Positions 26,867 to 37,839 of a stretch of DNA of 64,000 nucleotides are shown here, piece by piece. The position numbers were made by a program, and so were the translations under genes. Origin of the DNA: Actinokineospora sp. NBRC 105648 (lineage in GTDB: Bacteria > Actinomycetota > Actinomycetes > Mycobacteriales > Pseudonocardiaceae); NCBI RefSeq assembly GCF_030269645.1, contig NZ_BSTR01000001.1:239740-303739 (forward strand). The letters run 5' to 3'. Under the pieces are notes generated by a model. It had not been told where the DNA came from. It saw only the letters and a program-made list of their open reading frames with translations, and made no database searches. Within the stretch, counting starts at the first letter, position 1. Every line of letters starts with the position of its first letter.

Positions 26867-28066
26867 TCAGCGCTTGAGGTTGAGCCGCAGCTCGGTGAGG
26901 CCGCGCAGGTTGAAGTGCGAGTGCCAGCGCAGGTCCTGGCTCGCCAGCTCGATGTCGGAGTAGCGGCGCAGCAGCTCGGCGAACACCGTGCTCGCCTCCA
27001 GCTTGCCCAGCACCGCGCCCACGCAGTAGTGCGGGCCGGAGCTGAACGCGAGCGACTTGGGCTCGGTGCGGGCCAGGTCGAGCCGGTCCGGGTCCGGGTA
27101 GCGGTCCGGGTCGCGGCCCGCGGCGTCGAACAGCACGATCACCGTGTCGCCCGCCGGGATCACCTTGTCGCCGATGCGGGTGTCCGCGGTGACGATCCGC
27201 GCGGCGAGCTGCACCGGCGGGTCGAACCGGGACAGCTCCTCGACCGCGGTGCCCATCAGCCCCGGGTCGGCCCGCAGCGCGCGCAGCGCCGCGGGCTGCT
27301 GGAGCAGGGCGAGCATGCCGTTGGCGATGAGGTTGACCGTGGTCTCGTGGCCCGCGTTGAAGATGAGCAGGATGTTGGCGACGATCTCCTCGTCGGTGAG
27401 CTGCTCGCCGTCGGCGTCCGGGGACATCAGCACCGAGAGCAGGTCGTGCTCGGGGTCGTTGCCGCGCCGCTGGGCCATCAGGTCGAGCAGGTAGGCGCGG
27501 AACTCGGGCTCGGCCTTGTTCATCGCGATCCGGCGCGCCGGGGTAACCCCGGGGTCGATCACGTAGCCGACCTTGTCCGTCCAATCGCGGCACTTGGCGC
27601 GGTCCTGCTCGGGGATGCCGAGCAGCTCGCCGACCACCAGGATCGGCATCGGCAGCGCCAGGTCGGAGATCAGGTCGACCTCGCCGTCGCCCATGTCGTC
27701 GATGAGCCTGCCGACCACCTCGGCGATCCGCGGCCGCATCCGGTCGATGTTGCGCGGGGTGAACACGCGCGCGATCAGCCTGCGCATCCGGCGGTGCGCG
27801 AGACCGTCCTGCATGAGCATCCACTTGCTGGTGCTCTTGACCACCGGGCAGGTCGGGCCGCCGCGGATCATCGCCCAGCCGGGGTCGGCGGGGAAGTTGC
27901 TGGAGGCGCCGGGCGCGCGCAGCAGGGCGTCGACGTCGTCGTAGCGGGAGAGCACCCAGTAGCCGAACGGCGACCGGTGCACGGGCTCGGTCTCCCGCAG
28001 CCGCCGGTAGTACCCGAACCGGTCGGCGGCCAGCGCCGGGTCGTTCAGGTCGAAGAGCGCAGTCAT
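26867..28066 (-). CDS. Cytochrome P450
   Basis: 399 residues with all P450 marks: I-helix NAGHETTVN, ExxR as EELSR, and haem loop FSSGPHYCVG. The distal MLMQDGLAHRRMRRL replaces the more usual DPPEHTRLR sequence before the C-helix. The ATG start is clear. It is monocistronic, and its promoter region (28067-28260) is richer in A+T than its surroundings. The substrate is unknown and no ferredoxin gene is adjacent. It is not particularly close in sequence style to the P450 pairs at 52815-59335. Confidence 0.94.
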   Translation of the reverse strand: MTALFDLNDPALAADRFGYYRRLRETEPVHRSPFGYWVLSRYDDVDALLRAPGASSNFPADPGWAMIRGGPTCPVVKSTSKWMLMQDGLAHRRMRRLIARVFTPRNIDRMRPRIAEVVGRLIDDMGDGEVDLISDLALPMPILVVGELLGIPEQDRAKCRDWTDKVGYVIDPGVTPARRIAMNKAEPEFRAYLLDLMAQRRGNDPEHDLLSVLMSPDADGEQLTDEEIVANILLIFNAGHETTVNLIANGMLALLQQPAALRALRADPGLMGTAVEELSRFDPPVQLAARIVTADTRIGDKVIPAGDTVIVLFDAAGRDPDRYPDPDRLDLARTEPKSLAFSSGPHYCVGAVLGKLEASTVFAELLRRYSDIELASQDLRWHSHFNLRGLTELRLNLKR

Positions 28067-28199
28067 AGCGGGGGTCCGTCCGTGACAGGCCAGTTCGCCC
28101 TGGCAGCACTGGAATCCGCCTCGATCCTGCTGTCGGCCCCGGGGACCGTCAACCCCTAGCAGGGGTCCCCTAGCACCGGCGGCCCGGGTTACTTGATCA

Positions 28200-28260
28200 T
28201 TAAATATGTACGCCGTACGGGTGATACTCGCGAGTAGATAGCTACTGATCCGCTACGAGC
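28200..28260. promoter_or_regulatory. A+T-rich segment with short palindromes
   Basis: Within a 319-bp intergenic stretch (28067-28385), the sequence around TGATCATTAAATATG is unusually A+T rich for this DNA. It is followed by the palindromes GTACGCCGTAC (28208-28218) and TACTCGCGAGTA (28225-28236). It is divergent to the P450 and to a small membrane protein gene, so it probably holds their promoters and a regulator or Lsr2 binding site. No gene is seen in the stretch. Confidence 0.4.
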
Positions 28261-28385
28261 GGTAACTGGCGACCGGGGTCCATGCGATGCACGGAGCAGC
28301 AAGGCCCCAGAAGGACCAACGAGCGTCCGGACAACGCGCGCTCGGGTCGGCCCGGGGTTCGAACCGCCGAAGAATCGATGTGCCC

Positions 28386-28676
28386 ATGACACTGCTGTGG
28401 ATCATCGGAGCCGTCATCGCCCTGGTCGGGCTCGCCTCCTGGCGTCTCCGCCGCGCCGCGGGCCTGCTGGACCGGATCCTGGTCGAAGAGCACGCGGGCG
28501 CCGAGCGGGACGCCCGCCGCGCCGCCACCGAAACCGAGTGGGTGTCGTCGCGCCCGGTCGCCGAGACGCCCGGCACCACCCGCGCCGAGACCGGGTTGCC
28601 CGCGGTGGTCAGGTTGCCGCACCCGGCCCGTCGGCTGTGGCCGCACCGCCGGACGCCGGACCGGCTCGCGGGCTGA
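28386..28676 (+). CDS. Small membrane protein of unknown function
   Basis: 96 residues from the ATG at 28386. One N-terminal transmembrane helix (LLWIIGAVIALVGLASW) is followed by a basic stretch and a charged, then proline/arginine-rich tail. I do not recognise a family. The call rests on the hydrophobic N-terminus, the position after a likely promoter, and codon positions that keep high third-base G+C. It could be a chance open frame. The SnoaL/hotdog pair points back towards it with a 160-bp gap. Confidence 0.45.
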   Translation: MTLLWIIGAVIALVGLASWRLRRAAGLLDRILVEEHAGAERDARRAATETEWVSSRPVAETPGTTRAETGLPAVVRLPHPARRLWPHRRTPDRLAG

Positions 28677-28840
28677 TGTCCAACGGCCCTGGTCCAGCCC
28701 CGTGCGGGCGGTCACCATGGGGCCGAACCACGAGTTCCGACGCGGTGGGCGCCGCGTCGTGAGGGTGGGTCGAACCATCCCGCCTGGGGTCCCCCGGTCG
28801 GTGGGCGCCGACCGGGGGACACCGGGTTCCGGCCAAGCCC

Positions 28841-29296
28841 TCAGTACGGCTCGCCGAGGGCCGCGCGCAGCGCGGCGCGGTCGATCCAGCCGAGGTGGGC
28901 GCTGGCCCGCGCCCCTCGGAAGGACCACAGGTGGTGCTGGCGCCAGGTGGCCCGGCGGCCGTGCCGGGGACTGGGCGCCAGGTTGGTCCCGACATAGGTG
29001 CCGCTGAACTCCAGGCGCGTCTCGACCGTGTCGGTACCGGTGCGCCGGGCGCTGAGAATGCGCGCGTAGACATCGGGCATCGCGCGCCGGGCGGCCTCGA
29101 TCGAAAAGCGCAGCCCGGGTATTCCGTCGTCGAAGACTCGGACGTCGGACAAATCTCGGATATCGGGATGGGCGAACTCGTCCAGAACGGTGAAATCGCC
29201 CTCGTTGACCGATTCCCGGATGAACGCCACCGCGATTTCCACCTGATCGCCCGCGCGGGTGGCCGACCACGGCCCGCGGACCAGCACGCCGGTCAC
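28841..29296 (-). CDS. SnoaL-like / NTF2-fold protein
   Basis: 151 residues starting from a GTG that overlaps the upstream gene's stop (GTGA). The pattern of an N-terminal helix (AIAFIRES type), NEGDFTVLDEFAHPDI, then GLRFSIEAARRAMPDV and a C-terminal strand with LWSFRG fits the SnoaL-like polyketide-cyclase/ester-cyclase superfamily. Members act as cyclases, isomerases or hydrolases, and many are uncharacterised. It is coupled to a hotdog thioesterase-like gene, so the two may act on one acyl substrate. There is no aromatic polyketide cluster nearby, so a cyclase role is not claimed. Confidence 0.7.
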   Translation of the reverse strand: MTGVLVRGPWSATRAGDQVEIAVAFIRESVNEGDFTVLDEFAHPDIRDLSDVRVFDDGIPGLRFSIEAARRAMPDVYARILSARRTGTDTVETRLEFSGTYVGTNLAPSPRHGRRATWRQHHLWSFRGARASAHLGWIDRAALRAALGEPY

Positions 29297-29847
29297 CGCG
29301 GTGCGGGGAGCGCGACCTCGGAGAGGGCGGCGGCGAGCGCTCTGCGGTGCTCCCGGCGGATGGCCACGGCGCGGTGGCGGGCGTACTCGGCGTCGGTCTC
29401 CGGGTGCACCGGGCGGACCGGGCGCGGCGCGCCGTCGTCGTCCACGGCGACGAACACCAGGTGCGCCTCGGCGATCCGCTCGCGCTCGCCGGTGCCGTGG
29501 CAGCGCTGGGCGTCGACGTGCACGCCGATCTCCATCGACGTCCGGCCGGTGCCCTCCACCTGGGCGCGCGCCGAGACGATGTCGCCTGCCCAGACCGGGG
29601 CGAAGAACGTCATCGCCTCCACCGAGACGGTGACGGCGTGGCCGTCACTGTGCCGGGCGGCGGTGGCCCAGGCGACGTCGTCGACCAGTTCCAGGATGAG
29701 CGTGCCCTTGCCAGAGCCGAACATGTTCTCGTTGGACCGCCAGATGACGCGGGAGAGCTCGCAGCGCGAGGCGCCCATCGTCTTCCCGGTCGCCATGGAC
29801 TCCGGTTGCGTCGTCGGAGTCCGCTGGGCTGCGTCGACAGGGGTCAT
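29293..29847 (-). CDS. Hotdog-fold acyl-CoA thioesterase (YciA/4HBT type)
   Basis: 184 residues. The hotdog signature is present: SNENMFGSGKGTLILELVDD, ATAARHSDGHAVTVSVEAM and FFAPVWAGD. The N-G-x-G-T...D arrangement with A.RH is the active-site pattern of acyl-CoA thioesterases of the YciA group. The N-terminal 25 residues (TPVDAAQRTPTTQPESMATG) are atypical, and a start at the Met near residue 18 or 24 is possible. It is translationally coupled to the downstream SnoaL-like gene. The 317-bp stretch between it and the palindrome at 30165 shows no gene. Confidence 0.83.
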   Translation of the reverse strand: MTPVDAAQRTPTTQPESMATGKTMGASRCELSRVIWRSNENMFGSGKGTLILELVDDVAWATAARHSDGHAVTVSVEAMTFFAPVWAGDIVSARAQVEGTGRTSMEIGVHVDAQRCHGTGERERIAEAHLVFVAVDDDGAPRPVRPVHPETDAEYARHRAVAIRREHRRALAAALSEVALPAPR

Positions 29848-30164
29848 CGGAAGTGATTCTCCAAAGGGGATATCGGGTCGGTCGGGAATACCGGTGCACG
29901 GGGGCGACGAGCGGGGGGAGATGGCGCCCAGTCTAAACGATCATTCGGGTGGTCTTTGCCAATTTCGCACCATCCGCGGATATCTCGCTTTGTTGGGCGA
30001 CATTGATCACGGTCGGTCACCGGCCACAGGGCTAACTGCGGGACACCCGTAACTCGAACTAGTGAAGTAGAGCTGCACGAATGGGAGAGTTCGTCACCGA
30101 TACTTGCCCGAGTGGGTGAACCGTCGGAAATCCTCGGGTGCGGTCGGGACCCCACGCCCCACCG

Positions 30165-30332
30165 CTAGGTGCTGTCCCGCGAGTCCGGCACGCGCTATCC
30201 GCGCCCGCGCGGCCCCTGGCCGCACGGACGGAAAGCCCAAGTACAACCCGGTACGAGCGGCCTCCCGCCCGCGCGGCCAGGAACCGCGCGGATCACGAAT
30301 CCCACGCACCGGACCCGCGGGACAGCACCTAG
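30165..30332. mobile_element. MITE-like palindromic element with 24-bp terminal inverted repeats
   Basis: CTAGGTGCTGTCCCGCGAGT (start of the left arm, 30165-30188) pairs with the right arm ending GGACAGCACCTAG (30309-30332), matching at 23 of 24 positions. Inside, ATCCGCGC pairs with GCGCGGAT and CCTGGCCGC with GCGGCCAGG, so the whole 168 bp folds into a long imperfect hairpin. Both ends carry CTAG, the preferred target of IS630/Tc1-type transposases, which duplicate TA. It carries no ORF of transposase size. It ends 43 bases before the glyQS start, so it lies in or over that promoter. Confidence 0.65.
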
Positions 30333-30375
30333 ACTGCGACCGCATCCACACGCCCGCCCGTAGTGAGGTTCCGCT

Positions 30376-33372
<2,997 letters not shown>

Positions 33373-33414
33373 GCGGCCACCCACCCACTGGGAGATCTAC
33401 CTGCGGTGAGATCA

Positions 33415-33450
33415 CCGAGGGCCCGCTCCGAGGTCGGAGCGGGCCCTCGG
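33415..33450. terminator. Hairpin terminator after glyQS
   Basis: CCGAGGGCCCGCTCCGA pairs perfectly with TCGGAGCGGGCCCTCGG (17 bp, GG loop). It lies between the ends of the convergent glyQS and acetyltransferase genes, with no T-run, as is usual for high-GC actinobacterial terminators. The rest of 33451-33633 holds no gene that I can support. Confidence 0.85.
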
Positions 33451-33633
33451 CCACGCTGAGGGATGTCTCGCAGCTGTTGTTGTGGGGGTTCGGACCCGGT
33501 TGTGCCGGACCGCGATCCCTGCGGCAGAGCCGGTCAGGGTGTGGGCGGCTCGCCGGTGGTCGTGCAGGGTCTTCCCGTCGGCGGGGGCGTGTTGCCGCGT
33601 ACCGGGCCCGCCCGAGAGCGGGTCCTTCCGCTG

Positions 33634-34536
33634 TCAGACCAGGTCTATCCGGTGCTGCGTGATCGGGTACCCCGCCTTGGCGAACGCCTTGGCCATCGGG
33701 ATGTTGTCGACGTCGGTGTTCGCCACGATCCGGTCTGCGCCCTCGGCCACCAGCAGGTGGGTGGCCTCCACCAGCAGGTCGTAGGCGTAGCCGTGGCCCC
33801 GGTGCTCGGGCAGCACGGCGATGTAGGCCACCACCGGGCCGCCGGGGTTGCGGCTGGGCACCGTGAGGCCGACCAGGCTGCCCTCCTGCGTCTCCGCCAC
33901 CCGCCACCAGGACCGCGGCGCGGGCATCCAGCGCAGGATGTCCAGGTCCTCCTGCGCCGCGGCCTCCAGGCCGGACTCGGCGACGGTCGCCTGGACGTGC
34001 GCGTCCAGGCTGTCGACGTGCACCCGGCGGAAGATGTCGAGGAACACCGCGTCGTCGGGCTCCTCGCGGTAGCGGAGCCGGTCCGGGCGGTCGGGCAGGC
34101 CGCACGCGGGGGTCCATTGGTAGCGGTAGCGCTCCACCAGGATCCGCATGCCCGCCGCGGTGGCGGCGTCGATCCGGGCGTCGGCCTCGGCCCGCACGGC
34201 CGGGGTGGTGCGCCAGCCCGCGGGCAGGGTGAGGCAGTACTCGGCGGTGAACGGGGCCGCGCGCAGCAGCGCCACCGCGGCGTCGGCGTCGGTGAAGTCG
34301 AAGCAGTCCAGGGCGACCGGGGCCGGGTCGGACGGGGTGCCCCACCACGCGGCGCGGGCGACCACGGTGCCCTCGGCGATGGCGACGTAGGTCCACTCCG
34401 GACGGTACTCGCCCCGCGCGCGCAGGTCCGGGTAGCTGAGGTTGCCCAGGACCGGGCGGCCGACCAGGCCGCGGTCGGGCAGCGAGTCGAACAGGTTCTC
34501 CTCGCCCGCGACGAGCGGGCGGATGACCAGGGTCAT
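33634..34536 (-). CDS. GNAT-family N-acetyltransferase
   Basis: 300 residues starting at the ATG at 34536, preceded by AAGGAC at good spacing. The much longer open frame upstream has a low-complexity N-terminus. The C-terminal half has the GNAT acetyl-CoA site (VVAYIAVLPEHRGHGYAYDL near residue 240-260) followed by NTDVDNIPMAKAFAKAGY. The N-terminal half looks like a diverged second GNAT-like fold. The acceptor substrate is unknown. It is convergent with glyQS, sharing the terminator. Confidence 0.86.
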   Translation of the reverse strand: MTLVIRPLVAGEENLFDSLPDRGLVGRPVLGNLSYPDLRARGEYRPEWTYVAIAEGTVVARAAWWGTPSDPAPVALDCFDFTDADAAVALLRAAPFTAEYCLTLPAGWRTTPAVRAEADARIDAATAAGMRILVERYRYQWTPACGLPDRPDRLRYREEPDDAVFLDIFRRVHVDSLDAHVQATVAESGLEAAAQEDLDILRWMPAPRSWWRVAETQEGSLVGLTVPSRNPGGPVVAYIAVLPEHRGHGYAYDLLVEATHLLVAEGADRIVANTDVDNIPMAKAFAKAGYPITQHRIDLV

Positions 34537-35456
34537 GATGTCCTTCCGAGAAGCTGGTGCGCTCCCGGTCAGCCGTCGAGGCCGGGGCGGGAGCGCGGAT
34601 TCGTGGTGATCATCGGTTTTCCCACCCCCTCTCTCGGCGTACGGACGAGCGGAAGGTAGCCGCCGCGCCCGCGGCGCGCAACCCGGTTTCCCGGCCGACC
34701 GGCGCGCGCCGGTGGTGGAAAGCGGCGAAGAACAGCGCGTGGGTGTTGGACTTCGCCGGGGTCGCAATACCCCGCCGCATAGCGACCCGGACGGCGGCGT
34801 TGTTGTCGGGGCGCGACCCGACCCGGGGCTTCGGTGGGCGCGGAAGTCGGTTGCGGCGCCGGTAATTCACCACTTGGTGTCGCCCGATGGTCACCACACG
34901 CAATCCTCACGGCCGCTTCACCGCTGCGTCACACCCCGGGGCGCTTTCCCCGGTGGCGTGCCGACCCGGGCGTCCGGGCAATGCGCGTGCCCTATCCGAC
35001 CGCGTCGCCGCGTGGCCCGACGGTCGCCCCGGGCAATCGGGCCCGCCGGGCGCCGGGCGAATCCGGCAATCGGCCGAGTGGCGGCCCGTCCAATCCGGCT
35101 GCCGCCCGGATTGGACGCGCGGCGGTGGGGCGGCGCGGGGCCCGGGCATTGATCGCGGTCGAGACCTCGGGCGCGCCTTGTCGCTTTGCCCCGCGCCGGT
35201 GCCCGCCCTCCGGCGCGGCCGGTCAATCCGGACCGGGGTGATATGGCCCGACCGGGTGGATTTCCCCGGCCCGGACCAGTCTTTCGGCCGATCGGGCGGG
35301 CGGCGGGTTTCCCACCGCGGGCAGTGGCCTGCGACACGCGGACCATTCTCCCCCGGTGGGACATTTGTCGAAAGCCTCCCGGACGGGTACTGTTCCGACC
35401 AGGCGGGTACGTGCTTTCCATTTCCCAGTGACACCCCGAATGCAGTGAGGTGCCCT
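34537..35456. other. Gene-less 0.9-kb stretch upstream of lsr2
   Basis: Open frames here are short, low in complexity and lack ribosome sites; I see no supportable gene. The stretch 34990-35130 is rich in CGGGC and CAATC(C)GG words. One clear inverted repeat lies at 35087-35117. The lsr2 promoter is presumably near 35390-35440 (GGACGGGTACTGTTCCGACC). Confidence 0.5.
35087..35117. promoter_or_regulatory. 12-bp inverted repeat upstream of lsr2
   Basis: CGTCCAATCCGG and CCGGATTGGACG pair perfectly around a 7-base loop. It lies about 340 bases before lsr2 and 420 bases from the acetyltransferase start. It could be a terminator, an operator, or part of a small transcript; sequence alone does not decide. 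Confidence 0.45.
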
Positions 35457-35861
35457 ATGGCTCAGAAGACCATCGTCCAGCTTTTCGACGACCTCGACGG
35501 CTCGGCAGGCGACGACATCCGTCCGGTCGAATTCAGCCTGGACGGCGCGAACTACGAGATCGACCTCAATGAGGCCAACGCGTCCAAGCTGCGCGACCAG
35601 TTGGCCGAGTACGTCGCCGCCGCGCGGCGCACCGGTGGCCGGGTCAAGCGGCACACCGCCCCCGCGGCCAAGCCGGCGGGCGACGCCCGCTCCAAGGAGC
35701 AGACCAAGGCCATCCGCGACTGGGCCCGCCAGAACGGCCACGACATCTCCGAGCGCGGCCGTATCCCGTCCGCGGTCGTGGAGGCCTTCGAAGAGGCGCA
35801 CACCGTGAAGGCCAAGACGAACGGCAGCTCCAAGGCGAAGAAGGCCGCTTTCTCCGGCTGA
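35457..35861 (+). CDS. lsr2: Lsr2 nucleoid-associated protein / xenogeneic silencer
   Basis: 134 residues of classic Lsr2 layout: an N-terminal dimerisation domain (AQKTIVQLFDDLDGSAGDD, then VEFSLDGANYEIDLNEANAS), a Lys/Pro/Ala linker, and a C-terminal DNA-binding domain (IRDWARQNGHDISERGRIP). The usual R-G-R AT-hook sequence is present as RGR. Lsr2 bridges A+T-rich DNA and silences acquired genes, including many biosynthetic clusters. The ATG has GTGAGG upstream. It is monocistronic with a hairpin just after the stop. Gene-less DNA flanks it on both sides. Confidence 0.96.
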   Translation: MAQKTIVQLFDDLDGSAGDDIRPVEFSLDGANYEIDLNEANASKLRDQLAEYVAAARRTGGRVKRHTAPAAKPAGDARSKEQTKAIRDWARQNGHDISERGRIPSAVVEAFEEAHTVKAKTNGSSKAKKAAFSG

Positions 35862-35876
35862 CCGCGACACCGGGAC

Positions 35877-35907
35877 GGACCGTGGCGTTTCGTTTCCGCC
35901 ACGGTCC
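35877..35907 (+). terminator. Hairpin terminator of lsr2
   Basis: GGACCGTGGCG pairs perfectly with CGCCACGGTCC (11 bp) around TTTCGTTTC, starting 16 bases after the lsr2 stop. This is typical placement for an intrinsic terminator. Confidence 0.75.
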
Positions 35908-37445
35908 CGCCGGGTCTCGGTGATCGGTCGACCACATCGGACGGCGTGGCCGACGGGCGCCGCCGGATGGGCCAGTCTGCTGGCTGCCGGGGCGGTTCGG
36001 TCCTGCCGCGCCGGTGGTTCGTGGTCGACAGGGCGTGTGGGGTCGTCCGGCCGTCCTGGGTGGTTCTGCGGTGGGTTTGTGGTCGTTGCTCGGCTTACTC
36101 CCCGCTGGCTCGTTGTGGGTGCGCCGGGTGGTGGTGTGGTTGGTGCGCGTCGCGGGTTCGTACGGCTGTGCCGTTGCGGACACGTTGTCAGCAGGTTGTG
36201 CGGGTCGTTGGACTCTGGGGTTCGTTGCTCGGCTTTGTCCTGGCAGGTGATGTTGGCTCGTTGTCCGTGCGGCTGAGGTTTGCCCGCCGTACTGGCGGTG
36301 TCGTCGCTCGACTTGGTCGGGCTGTGGTGTTTCGCGCGCTCGGGCGCGCCCGGTGTGCCGGCCGGTGTTGATTGCCCGGTTGGTCGGGTGCCCTGGTTTT
36401 GCGCATCCCCGTGGCCCGCGCCGGACCGGTTCGACCGGCCGTGATTGCCGGTGTCGTCGTCCGGTCACGCCCAGTGCGTGGTTTTGCGCCATGATCGCCG
36501 TCGCGCTCGGCTGAGTTGTTTTGTGGAACGTCGACCGCGTGGTCGCACTGATCGTGTGGTTTCGCGGGCTGCCGTGGTCGACGCCCGCCCGGCGGGTATG
36601 ACGGACGCCGTTGGCCGGCGTCGTTCGCCCAATCAAACCGGTGGTGCGGTTTCGCACCTATGCGGCTGTGCGGGCGCGGGTCCGCCCGGCCGGCGTCGGG
36701 GCGTTGTCGTTCAGGTTTTCACAGTCATGATTGCTCCCGCCCGCGAGGTGGGTTCACCCAACCGTGTCGTTTGGTTTCGGCCGTGGACCCGGCGCGGTTT
36801 CGTGGCCTGGGGTCTCGGTGCGCGACAGATGGGGTTTGCCGGGCCGTGTCCGGCCGTGGCCGCTTGGGGCGGTTTCGCCGACGGCGGGTAGTTCGTCGAT
36901 CGAGGTTGTCGCCATCGTTTAGGACGACCGTTGGCGGTAACGCATGGGGGTTGCGGCGTTCCGGATCGCGGTTGTGCCGTTTCTAACCGGGTTTGCCCGC
37001 CAGCGCGTCCTTGGGTCCCGCCCGGTTGTCATCCTGGCGGGGCGCGGGCCATTCCCGGGCCGACTCTTTCGCGAGCCGCCGGTGTCGAGGTGGCGGCGGC
37101 CTGGTTGTCCGCTTTGGTTGTTCGGTGTGGGCGGATGGGCCCGGCACGGTCGAGCCGGCGCTATTGCCCGGCCCGGGCGCGGCGCATTCCGCGGCCCGTT
37201 GCCGCACTTCAGCGTCACCGCGGACAATTCCGTATTGCGTACGGGAGTGGTCGAACCCCGGCCACCCGCGATGATGACCGGGGTTCACAATTCCGCGGCT
37301 CAGCCGCCTACCGCGCAACCACAGCCGTTCGGGCGCGGTTCAAGCCCCACACCGCCCGGAGCGGTCACGCCAGGGGGCACCGCGCACGGCTCCAACACCG
37401 ATGTCGCGGAGGCGTGATCATCGGCGGCTGCCAACCGCGGGAGTC
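35908..37445. other. 1.5-kb gene-less tract with extreme T-over-A skew
   Basis: No supportable gene is found on either strand. Open frames on the minus strand read as Thr/Arg/Pro/His/Asn-rich low-complexity sequence without ribosome sites. On the plus strand A is nearly absent over long runs: counting by eye, 36061-36120 has 1 A and 22 T, and 36121-36180 has 2 A and 15 T. The phrase CGTTGCTCGGCTT recurs at 36084 and 36223, followed in each case by TGGCTCGTTGT. Short GGTTT(C/T)G words recur between about 36390 and 36880. The skew fades after about 37000. Confidence 0.6.
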
Positions 37446-37793
37446 CTAGAAGCTGATGCCGCCCTGGATGTCGCGGGCCTGCAGGACCTTTCCGCTGACG
37501 TTCCCGGTGATCTGGTTGTTGACGGCACCGTGGTCGGCCTGCAGCTGGGTGGCGACGGTGTCCCACTGCGAGCGCAGGTCGCTCTGGAACTGCGGGTCTT
37601 GCCGCTCCTCGCGTTCCAGCTCGGCGGCCAGGGTGGCGACCTCGGTCGACTCCGGGGCGGCCCCGGCGGCGGCCTCCAGGGCCGCGGCGGCCTCGGCGCG
37701 CCTGGCGAACCTGGTCTTCACCAGCTCGTAGAGCGAGGTCGCGGACTTCGCCGCCAGTGCGGCGGCGATCGAGACCAGGACTGGCTCCGGCAT
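37446..37793 (-). CDS. Small protein ending in a QAxxIxGGI motif
   Basis: 115 residues. The N-terminus resembles a short amphipathic helical region (VLVSIAAALAAKSATSLYEL). The middle is Glu/Ala-rich helical. The C-terminus ends exactly in GNVSGKVLQARDIQGGISF. That motif type recurs in many actinobacterial multidomain signalling or conflict proteins, and here also in the response regulator at 25650. Its role is not established. It lies 46 bases downstream of the HEAT-like giant gene in the same direction, so the two may be co-transcribed. I cannot assign a function. Confidence 0.65.
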   Translation of the reverse strand: MPEPVLVSIAAALAAKSATSLYELVKTRFARRAEAAAALEAAAGAAPESTEVATLAAELEREERQDPQFQSDLRSQWDTVATQLQADHGAVNNQITGNVSGKVLQARDIQGGISF

Positions 37794-37839
37794 GCTCGGG
37801 CTCCTCTTCCCCTAGACGGGCGTTTGTTCACGGTACGGG

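Noticed and set aside
28350-28385. CCCGGGGTTCGAACCGCCG looks like the T-arm of a tRNA gene.
   Set aside because: No matching acceptor, D or anticodon arms are found 60-75 bases upstream, and the downstream seven bases have no partner. It could at most be an attachment-site fragment, and no integrase is present.
30165-30375. T-box riboswitch for glyQS; GGAACCGCGCGG near 30281 recalls the T-box core.
   Set aside because: The conserved UGG bulge, a Gly specifier loop and a competing terminator are not visible. The long symmetrical palindrome with CTAG tips is better explained as a MITE.
35644-36657. A 337-codon minus-strand open frame across the lsr2 end and the skewed tract.
   Set aside because: It overlaps lsr2 and its terminator on the opposite strand, and the translation is Thr/Arg/Pro/His low complexity with no start signal. 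The skew of the tract produces it.
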